From Sphingomonas trueperi (GTDB lineage: Bacteria > Pseudomonadota > Alphaproteobacteria > Sphingomonadales > Sphingomonadaceae), in the NCBI RefSeq assembly GCF_011927635.1, contig NZ_JAATJB010000001.1, forward strand, positions 62,001 through 126,000: a DNA stretch of 64,000 bases, written 5' to 3'. Each line of letters opens with the position of its first letter. Position 1 is the first letter of the stretch. Under the pieces are notes generated by a model, which saw only the letters and a program-made list of their open reading frames with translations, did not search any database and had not been told where the DNA came from. Shown here in pieces: positions 58,669 to 64,000 of the stretch. Both the position numbers and the translations under genes were made by a program.

Positions 58669-59037
58669 TCAGCCGACCGCATGCACCCGCGCGAGCGGCT
58701 GCATCGGTTCGGCCACCAGGCTCACTTCGATCAGCCGAACCGCGGTCAGCTCGCGCACCCGGCCGCGCCGCGCGGCGCCCACGCGGTAGCCGAAGGACAG
58801 CCCCGCCACCGCGCCCTCGGCGACCAGCGCCGCGAGCCGCGGATCCTCGACCCGGCCGATCACCCGCAGCCCCCGCGCATCCTCGCCGATCGCCTCGATC
58901 GTGCCGACCGGCGCACCGCGATGCTGCCAGAGCAAGGGCACCGGCCCCACCGGCCCGAACGCCCCCCGCCGCACCACATCGCCGCCGCGATCCTCGCGAT
59001 CGAACACCGCCGCATAGCCGGCGAAGCGCACGCTCAT
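58669..59037 (-). CDS. HK97 family prohead protease, GTA gp4-like
   Basis: A 122-residue protease that processes capsid subunits. FAGYAAVFDREDRGGDVVRR (20 residues) and GAFGPVGPVPLLWQH give the catalytic His, and VAGLSFGYRV the catalytic Ser. The short size matches GTA gp4. It overlaps the DUF6127 gene by four bases. Confidence 0.92.
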   Translation of the reverse strand: MSVRFAGYAAVFDREDRGGDVVRRGAFGPVGPVPLLWQHRGAPVGTIEAIGEDARGLRVIGRVEDPRLAALVAEGAVAGLSFGYRVGAARRGRVRELTAVRLIEVSLVAEPMQPLARVHAVG

Positions 59038-59342
59038 TTCAGCCAGCCGGGAAAGCCCAGCCGCAGCGCCAGCAGCACCAGCACCAGCGCCGCCATCGTC
59101 CGCCCCAGCCACTGCATCACCGCCTTGATCATCGACTTCTTGGCATCGCGCCACGCGCTCAGCAGCTCGCGCAGTTCGGCCATGTCCTTGGCCGCACCCG
59201 CATCCTCCAGCCCCAGCCGGGCCAGCGCGCGGTTCGCGCCCACGGTGCCTGCCTCTTCGGCAATGGCGCGGAGCGTGGTCAGCTCGGCGCCTTCCTCTTC
59301 GGCCTGCGCGATCAGCTGGCCGAGCATCGTTCCATCGGTCAT
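59034..59342 (-). CDS. DUF6127-like small membrane protein
   Basis: A 102-residue protein with an Ala/Glu-rich helical start (LGQLIAQAEEEGAELTTLRA, 20 residues) and one C-terminal membrane helix (MAALVLVLLALRLGFPG). The arrangement resembles DUF6127 proteins found between portal and protease in sphingomonad GTA clusters. It could anchor prohead assembly at the membrane. It overlaps both neighbours by four bases. Confidence 0.7.
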   Translation of the reverse strand: MTDGTMLGQLIAQAEEEGAELTTLRAIAEEAGTVGANRALARLGLEDAGAAKDMAELRELLSAWRDAKKSMIKAVMQWLGRTMAALVLVLLALRLGFPGWLK

Positions 59343-60439
59343 GGCAACCCCACCATCTTGCGTTTCTCTTCGCTCGTCAGGAAATCGGCGCCCGCGACCT
59401 GCCGCCAGAGCAGCTCGCGCTCCTCGGCCAGCGCCGTCACCCGATCGAGATCGACCGCGAGCGCGGCGCCCGGAAACCAGGCGCCCAGCCCCTGCGCCAG
59501 CCCGCCGAGCAGATGCTCGGCCATCGGCAGGATCGCGAGCCGCCACAGCGCGCGATTGGCCTCGCGGTAATTGGCGTAGGCCGCGTCGCCGGGCAGCCCG
59601 AGCAGCATCGGCGGCACCCCGAAGGCCAGCGCGATCTCGCGCGCCGCCGCCGCCTTGAGCCCGACGAAATCCATGTCGGCGGGGGTCAGGCTCATCGCCT
59701 GCCATTTGAGCCCGCCTTCGAGCAGCATCGGCCGCCCGGCATTGGCGGCGCCGGCGAACCCGGCCTCCATCTCGTCCTTCAGGCGAGCGAACTGGTCGGG
59801 CGCCAGCGCCGAACCGTCGCCCGGATCATAGACCAGCGCCCCGCTCGGCCGCGCGGCATTGTCGAGCAGCGCCTTGTTCCACCGCGTCGCCGCATTGTGG
59901 ATCGCGATCGCGCCCGCCGCCGCGTCCAGGCAGCCCAGGCCATAATGGTCGTCGGCCGGGTGGAAGGCGCGCAGATGCAGGATCTGGGGCCGCCCGCCAT
60001 CGTCCGCCGCCAGCCGGGTAACATGCTCGCCGACCCGGTAGCGATAGGCCACCGGCCAGCCGGCGGCATCGGGCTCCACCGTCACCCGCTCGGGGCGCAG
60101 CGCATAGAGCGTCTGCAGCTTGCCCGCTTCGTCGGTGAGCAGCTGGACATAGGCATTGCCGTGGAGCAGCAGCTGCGCCGCCAGCGTCTCGAGCAGCCGC
60201 TGCCCGCCCGAGGGGGCGGCGACCAGCGCCACCAGCCCCGGATCGGTGCCGGTCAGCGGTGCGCCGCCGACGCCCTCCGCCACCAGCCGCACCGCGCGCT
60301 GCGCCACCGGGTTCTGGCAATAGCCTTCGCGCAGCTGTACCTCGTAGCTGCGCGGCCAGTCGCCGAAGCTGCCCCAGCCGCCCCGCGCCAGCGCCGGCCG
60401 CTGCCCCTCGCGCGCGGCCTTGCGCCCGAACCACTTCAT
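59339..60439 (-). CDS. Phage portal protein, GTA gp3-like
   Basis: A 366-residue HK97-type portal protein. YEVQLREGYCQNPVAQRAVR (20 residues), LLLHGNAYVQLL, LYALRPERVTVEPDAAGWPV (20 residues) and LAFGVPPMLLGLPGDAAYAN (20 residues) are typical. It forms the ring through which DNA enters the head. Its start overlaps the EF-hand gene stop (ATGA), so the two are translated in turn. Confidence 0.94.
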   Translation of the reverse strand: MKWFGRKAAREGQRPALARGGWGSFGDWPRSYEVQLREGYCQNPVAQRAVRLVAEGVGGAPLTGTDPGLVALVAAPSGGQRLLETLAAQLLLHGNAYVQLLTDEAGKLQTLYALRPERVTVEPDAAGWPVAYRYRVGEHVTRLAADDGGRPQILHLRAFHPADDHYGLGCLDAAAGAIAIHNAATRWNKALLDNAARPSGALVYDPGDGSALAPDQFARLKDEMEAGFAGAANAGRPMLLEGGLKWQAMSLTPADMDFVGLKAAAAREIALAFGVPPMLLGLPGDAAYANYREANRALWRLAILPMAEHLLGGLAQGLGAWFPGAALAVDLDRVTALAEERELLWRQVAGADFLTSEEKRKMVGLP

Positions 60440-60726
60440 CGCGCCAGCTCCGCGACGCTGAGCTTGCCATCCTGGTCCAGGTCGCGTGCCCAATAGGCAG
60501 CGGTGAGGCTGGCGCGCATCCCGTCCCAGAACCCGCCGGTCAGCTTGTCGGGGGGAAATACCTTCGCGATCAGCGCCTGCACCTCGGCGGCATCGAGCAT
60601 GCCGTCGCCGTCACGGTCGTTCACCGCGACGGTAACGCCGGCGCCCACCGCGATGCCGGTCTGCGCATTGAGCGCGCACGCGCCCGTCAGCAGGGCGAGC
60701 AGCCCTGCAGCCATGCAGTTTCGCAT
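60436..60726 (-). CDS. EF-hand calcium-binding lipoprotein inside GTA cluster
   Basis: A 96-residue protein with a lipoprotein signal (GLLALLTGAC, Cys17 as lipid site). Two complete EF-hand loops follow: residues 37-48 (DRDGDGMLDAAE) and 82-93 (DLDQDGKLSVAE). Each has Asp at positions 1, 3 and 5, Gly at 6 and Glu at 12, so both should bind Ca2+. A strong ribosome site (aggag) lies before ATG 60726. It overlaps the portal gene by four bases, and a repeat-filled gap separates it from terL. It is not part of RcGTA. It may be a cargo ('moron'-like) gene or a host factor for release or receptor binding. Confidence 0.85.
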   Translation of the reverse strand: MRNCMAAGLLALLTGACALNAQTGIAVGAGVTVAVNDRDGDGMLDAAEVQALIAKVFPPDKLTGGFWDGMRASLTAAYWARDLDQDGKLSVAELAR

Positions 60727-60748
60727 TGCGTTTCTCCTATGTCTAAAT

Positions 60749-60909
60749 CCTCCCCGGAACGGGGAGGGGGACCATTCGCGCCAGCGAATGGTGGAGGGGC
60801 CGCCGCGGCACGCGGCGGTATCGGGCGGCTTGGGCACACCGCGCCTTACGGCGCGGCCCCTCCACCACGCGGCTGCGCCGCGCGGTCCCCCTCCCCGTAC
60901 CGGGGAGGA
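60749..60909. repeat. Paired inverted GC-rich palindromic repeats (BIME-like), copy B
   Basis: Between terL and the EF-hand gene. Unit one (60749-60799) reads ggggagggggacc, hairpin with attcgc/gcgaat arms, ggtggagggg. Unit two (about 60853-60909) is the reverse, cccctccaccac, hairpin, ggtccccctcccc. The outer arms (cctcccc / ggggagg) also pair. It shares the flank words with copy A at 54473-54610, while the hairpin arms differ. Confidence 0.75.
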
Positions 60910-60918
60910 TCTGGGGTC

Positions 60919-62244
60919 TCACACCACCCGCACCGCCGCTTTGCCGCGCCGGCCGAGCATCAGCTCGGTCACCGCCCAGACCAGCGCATCGGCGCGGTCG
61001 GGCGAGCGCCCCGGCCCTTCATAGCCGCCGCACGCCTGCAGCCCGGCCAGTTCCGCCTCCAGTTCGGCGAACACGCTCGCGTGCCACACCAGCCCGCGCT
61101 CGTAGAGCAGCGCCACCGGCTCGGCGCGCACCACCTTGCCGCGGCTGGCATGGACCAGCCGGAGCGGCAGCGCGCTGTCCGCGGCCTTGAGCACGCTTCC
61201 CACCATCGCGCCGCCTTGGTTCTTCTCCGCCACCACGCACTCGGCCTCGAACCGCGCCGCGCAGTCCGCCACCGCCGCCGCCCAGCCTTCGGGGCCGAGC
61301 CCTGCGACGCTGGCATCGGCGAGCACATAGCCGTGCTTGTCCTCGCCCAGCCCGATCGCGACGATCCCGCAGGCATCGCCCTCGGTCCCGGCCGGCGGAT
61401 CGACCCCGACCACCACCCGCACCAAGGGCACGTCGACCGCGCGGCGCTGGCGCTCGATCAGCGCACGCGGCCACAATGCGCCGGCGACATCGTCGATCAT
61501 CTCGCCGTCCAGCTCCTGCCGCCCGAGCCGCGTGCCGGCATATTCGGCGAACATCGCCTCCACGAAGCTGCGCGGCAGATGGATATTGTCCCGCGTCCGC
61601 CCCCTTGTCTCGTGCAGGGTCGGGCGCGGGATCGCCATCACCCGCCGCATCAGCTTAACCGGCCGCGGCGTGGTCGTGACCACCACCCGCGGCTGCTCGC
61701 CGCGGCGCATCCCCAGCATCAGATTGTCCCAGGCGATGTCCGCTGCTCCCGCGCGCCACTTGGCAAGTTCGTCGCACCAGGCGAAGTCGTGCTCGGGCCC
61801 ACGCAGTTTCTCGGGCGCCTCGGACGAATAGACGAACGCGCGCGCACCCGAGGCAAACACCAGCTCGCCGCGCGTCGGATGCCAGCCGATCGTCTCCAGC
61901 TCGCGGGCCACCGCCAGCAGCCCGGCCGGTCCCTCCACCATCACCCGGCGAACCTCGTCCACGGTGGCGCCGACCAGCGCGATCCTGGCCTCGGCCCGCT
62001 GCCGCGCCATCTCGCTGATCCATTCCGCCCCCGCGCGCGTCTTGCCGAAACCACGGCCCGCACGGATCAGCCAGACCCGCCAATCCCCCTCAGGCCAGAA
62101 CTGGCCTTCATGCGCCCAACGCCACCACGCCTCGTTGAAGAAGCGGAGGTGCGAGCGCGGCATCTCGCGGATCATCTGCACCCGCTCATCGCGCGGTGCC
62201 AATGCCAACCGCGCCAACGCATCCTCGGCATCGGCCGGGGTCAT
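60919..62244 (-). CDS. terL: Terminase large subunit, GTA gp2-like
   Basis: A 441-residue DNA-packaging ATPase/nuclease. Walker A RAGRGFGKTR is at 61-70; the Walker B region DFAWCDELAKW follows. The nuclease half has VVVGVDPPAGTEGDACGIVA (20 residues), AEKNQGGAMV and the final SPDRADALVWAVTEL, giving the acidic metal-binding residues. All motors parts look intact. RcGTA gp2 is the homologue. It overlaps terS by four bases. Confidence 0.95.
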   Translation of the reverse strand: MTPADAEDALARLALAPRDERVQMIREMPRSHLRFFNEAWWRWAHEGQFWPEGDWRVWLIRAGRGFGKTRAGAEWISEMARQRAEARIALVGATVDEVRRVMVEGPAGLLAVARELETIGWHPTRGELVFASGARAFVYSSEAPEKLRGPEHDFAWCDELAKWRAGAADIAWDNLMLGMRRGEQPRVVVTTTPRPVKLMRRVMAIPRPTLHETRGRTRDNIHLPRSFVEAMFAEYAGTRLGRQELDGEMIDDVAGALWPRALIERQRRAVDVPLVRVVVGVDPPAGTEGDACGIVAIGLGEDKHGYVLADASVAGLGPEGWAAAVADCAARFEAECVVAEKNQGGAMVGSVLKAADSALPLRLVHASRGKVVRAEPVALLYERGLVWHASVFAELEAELAGLQACGGYEGPGRSPDRADALVWAVTELMLGRRGKAAVRVV

Positions 62245-62744
62245 GGCTGATCCCCGCGCTCTTCGGCGAGCCGCTTGGCCAGCGCGTCCAGCTTCTTGTT
62301 CAGCGCAGCCTCTGCCTCGTCGCGGCTGACCCGTACCACCCGCCCGCGCGGCGTTTGCGGCCGGTTCTCCACCGTTGCCCGATGCATGCGCAGCAGCTCC
62401 ATCGCCAGCTTGGCATCGAATGCCCCGGCCGGCGGCGGTACCTCGTCGATACCATCCTCCTCGAACGGGTGCGGCGCTGCCAACTGGGCGAGCAGCTGCT
62501 CCTCCAGTCGCTCATAGCCCGTGAGAATCGCCGCCCGCCAAGCGCTCGCGAACACGGGATTTTCGCGGCGGCGGCGATAGGCAGAGCGATGATCCACCTT
62601 CGCTTGCTTGCACGACCGCACCACGTTGCAAGTCGCCGCGAGCATGTCGAGGAACGCGCGCTCCTGCCGATCACTCCAGGCATGGGCCGGCAGCTTGCGC
62701 TTCTGCAGGCGACGATTGGTCGCCTTGCCGATCACGTCAGTCAT
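62241..62744 (-). CDS. terS: Terminase small subunit-like protein, GTA gp1-like
   Basis: A 167-residue protein. The N-terminal helix-turn-helix-like part (WSDRQERAFLDMLAATCNVV, 20 residues; then RSCKQAKVDHRSAYRRRREN, 20 residues) would bind DNA. A C-terminal coiled part with RVVRVSRDEAEAALNKKLDA (20 residues) follows. It is first in the GTA unit. A promoter and a leader hairpin lie upstream. In GTAs the small subunit has lost specific packaging-site recognition, which gives random packaging; whether that holds here cannot be told. Confidence 0.88.
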   Translation of the reverse strand: MTDVIGKATNRRLQKRKLPAHAWSDRQERAFLDMLAATCNVVRSCKQAKVDHRSAYRRRRENPVFASAWRAAILTGYERLEEQLLAQLAAPHPFEEDGIDEVPPPAGAFDAKLAMELLRMHRATVENRPQTPRGRVVRVSRDEAEAALNKKLDALAKRLAEERGDQP

Positions 62745-62764
62745 GGCACCTCTTCCGAAAGCGC

Positions 62765-62799
62765 GAACGGGCCGCGGCACTGATGTGCCCGGCCCGTTC
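62765..62799 (-). promoter_or_regulatory. Leader hairpin before terS
   Basis: A 9-bp perfect stem (gaacgggcc / ggcccgttc) with an inner 4-bp stem lies between the promoter and the start of terS, 20 bases before the ATG. It could act as an attenuator, RNA-binding site or translation control element of the GTA mRNA. No T-run. Confidence 0.45.
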
Positions 62800-62842
62800 C
62801 ATGAAGCCGCCGAGGCGACTCGCAATTCTTCAGCGTTCCTGT

Positions 62843-62871
62843 TTTGTGCCACAGGAGCGTGACGATGTCAA
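62843..62871 (-). promoter_or_regulatory. Probable promoter of the GTA cluster
   Basis: On the minus strand a perfect TTGACA (62871-62866) is 17 bases from CACAAA (62848-62843), about 100 bases before terS. The -35 is ideal and the -10 is poor (3 of 6), as expected for an activator-dependent promoter. Confidence 0.45.
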
Positions 62872-62916
62872 GACTTTTTATCCTATTTGGTACATTGGCA
62901 GGATCGCCAGGCGGGA

Positions 62917-63591
62917 TCAGCGGCCAAAACGGTGCACCAGTCGGATGCCGATCGTGTCGATGCCGGGGTTCTGATCCGAAAAGAGCTGGTGGTGGCTGTA
63001 ATGCTCCCATGCCAGTTCCGCCGCCCAGTTCGCGCTCAGGCGAACGCCGATCGCCGCATTCGGGTTGAACAGCACCTTCGATCCGAACGAGGTCCGCCGC
63101 CGATAGATGTCGTAGCGGCGCCGCGCCTCATCCACGGCAATGCTCGGCGCGAAAGGATCCGGGGTGAAACGATAGCCGTCGATAACGGTAATCCCGATCC
63201 CCACCTGGCCGTACAGCCGGTTGTGCAGGATATGCTGCCGCCATTCGGCGCCGACGCTGGCAAAGCTGGTCCGTCCGTTGGTATTCACTTGCAGCTTGCC
63301 GGTCAGCCGTGGCTTCAGCAACACGCGCAGCGGCCTGCTACGGTAGGCCAGTTCCACGTCGGTCGTGCCATTTTCCTCCTGGCCTTCATAGATCTGCCCC
63401 TGTGGCAGTGCCGGCAGGTCGAAGATCAGCTTGCTGCCCAGCGGGTGAAAATTCGCGCCGTGGCGGAGCACGCCGATCGCCAGTTCCGCCCCATCGGGCC
63501 GTGTCGGCGCGGGCGTGATTTCCTGCGCCATTGCTGTGGTGGAGGCGAGCGTCAACACGGCGCCCAAGGCACCGGAATTCCATAGCTTCAT
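62917..63591 (-). CDS. Outer-membrane acyloxyacyl hydrolase/lipid A 3-O-deacylase (PagL-like)
   Basis: A 224-residue protein with a signal peptide (about 1-22, ending AMA-Q). The rest alternates like an eight-strand barrel and ends with LVHRFGR. Near the C-terminus, WEHYSHHQLFSDQNPGID fits the PagL active-site segment, where His and Ser of HxS act with an acidic residue; here the acidic residue would be Asp rather than the usual Glu. PagL removes a 3-linked acyl chain from lipid A in the outer membrane. The barrel length is slightly over the usual about 150-190. It stands upstream of the GTA promoter region, reading in the same direction. Confidence 0.7.
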   Translation of the reverse strand: MKLWNSGALGAVLTLASTTAMAQEITPAPTRPDGAELAIGVLRHGANFHPLGSKLIFDLPALPQGQIYEGQEENGTTDVELAYRSRPLRVLLKPRLTGKLQVNTNGRTSFASVGAEWRQHILHNRLYGQVGIGITVIDGYRFTPDPFAPSIAVDEARRRYDIYRRRTSFGSKVLFNPNAAIGVRLSANWAAELAWEHYSHHQLFSDQNPGIDTIGIRLVHRFGR

Positions 63592-63637
63592 GTCGGTTCC
63601 CCCGAACGGCGCGGCTATCGTTAGACCGCCTGCATCG

Positions 63638-63664
63638 TGTATAATGAGAATATATTACCGTCAA
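63638..63664 (-). promoter_or_regulatory. Possible overlapping divergent promoters
   Basis: The 87-base A/T-rich gap between divergent genes has, on the minus strand, TTGACG (63664-63659) and TATACA (63643-63638), 15 bases apart. On the plus strand there is a perfect TATAAT (63640-63645), 34 bases before the next gene, with a poor -35. The two signals overlap, so the genes may compete. Confidence 0.35.
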
Positions 63665-63678
63665 ACAGAAAGATTTTG

Positions 63679-64000
63679 ATGACAAACAGCTATTGGCTGC
63701 CGCGCCGCAAGGCCGTGCTGTGCCGGGCCATGGGGGCGACCTTCCTTGTCGCAGCCTTGGTAATGGGGATCGTGATCGCCGTGGCGGGGATTTCGCCCGG
63801 CGCGTCGCCGATTTGCGGTGGAGACGCCCCCTGTGCCTGGCGGGCGCGGCCCACCCAGCTGCTCGATCAGGACGTGCGGGTCGCTGTACTGGCCACGCCG
63901 GCGGCGCTGCGAACTTTCGAAGCCTATGTCGCCCGACCGGATGTTCGCCTGGGCCTCGCCGCCGTCGAAGCCATCAATCTCGGTCCGTTCGCCTTGCTGC
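63679..64000 (+). CDS. Unidentified membrane protein, 3' truncated by window edge
   Basis: The frame from ATG 63679 runs to the window end without a stop (107 codons). It begins TNSYWLPRRKAVLCRAMG, followed by a strong membrane helix (about residues 19-42). A polar region with two cysteines (ICGGDAPCAW) comes next, and then the start of a second hydrophobic part (LGPFALL). No family was recognised with confidence; a DUF2975-like topology is one option. It diverges from the PagL-like gene. Confidence 0.6.
   Translation, partial: MTNSYWLPRRKAVLCRAMGATFLVAALVMGIVIAVAGISPGASPICGGDAPCAWRARPTQLLDQDVRVAVLATPAALRTFEAYVARPDVRLGLAAVEAINLGPFALL

Noticed and set aside
57490..59658. 722-codon open frame on the plus strand opposite capsid and protease genes
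   Set aside because: Antisense shadow of capsid, protease, DUF6127 and part of portal genes.
46870..62744. Active prophage
   Set aside because: No integrase, repressor, replication, lysis genes or direct-repeat att sites were seen around the structural genes; gene order is that of RcGTA.

Overview
The window looks like chromosomal DNA from a GC-rich alphaproteobacterium, most likely a sphingomonad (Sphingomonas or a close relative). The evidence is the RcGTA-type gene-transfer-agent cluster, the tssJ-less type VI secretion locus with tagJ and tagF, the alphaproteobacterial glutamate-cysteine ligase, DUF1134 and DUF6127 proteins, strong codon bias, and the recurring GC-rich intergenic palindromes. 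No taxonomic marker such as rRNA is present, so the genus is an inference.

Layout. (1) 1-13,632 is mostly housekeeping: the 3' part of a (p)ppGpp synthetase/hydrolase, a Tat-exported DUF885 protein, an Nramp metal transporter, a small glycan/lipid-carrier island (GT2 polyprenyl-phosphate glycosyltransferase, methyltransferase, GtrA flippase, large GT-C-like membrane protein), rsmE, gshA, a ParD/ParE-type toxin-antitoxin pair and an alpha-ketoglutarate semialdehyde dehydrogenase. (2) 13,776-37,634 is a complete-looking type VI secretion system (T6SS) in three transcription units. The minus-strand unit tssA, tssB, tssC, hcp, tagJ, tssE, tssF, tssG, tssH, Ser/Thr kinase makes the sheath, baseplate and recycling ATPase. 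The plus-strand unit vgrG, DUF6931, tagH makes the spike and the FHA regulator. A second minus-strand unit tssK, tssL, tssM, tagF, PP2C phosphatase makes the membrane complex. No tssJ, PAAR or evident effector gene is present. (3) 37,720-41,818 holds a VirA-like histidine kinase, a di-haem cytochrome c peroxidase-like protein and an OmpR/VirG-like response regulator with overlapping genes. They lie directly upstream of, and in the same direction as, the T6SS membrane-complex genes. (4) 42,277-46,764 holds tRNA-Ser(GCU), DUF1134, dihydroorotase, a YgfZ/CAF17-like protein and an OmpA-type porin with a clear intrinsic terminator.

(5) 46,870-62,744, read on the minus strand from high to low coordinates, is an almost complete RcGTA-like gene cluster: terS, terL, an EF-hand lipoprotein, portal, DUF6127, prohead protease, capsid, a head-spike base plus Gly-rich fibre module, connectors, major tail protein, chaperones, short tape measure, DUF2460 fusion, DUF2163 hub, NlpC/P60 peptidase, the large tail-tip protein and DUF2793. 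There is no integrase, repressor, replication or lysis gene next to it, which fits a domesticated particle rather than an active prophage. Two features differ from the Rhodobacter prototype. The distal-tail DUF2460 protein carries a large N-terminal extension while the gp15-like protein is short, and the head-spike genes lie inside the cluster. (6) 62,917-64,000 holds a PagL-like outer-membrane acyl hydrolase and the start of an unidentified membrane protein.

Most genes within the T6SS and GTA units overlap by 1-4 bases (ATGA, GTGA, TGATG), which implies translational coupling. Long open frames opposite the real genes are abundant because of the high GC content and were left out. All functional calls rest on reading the sequences by eye and remembering family features; no searches were run.
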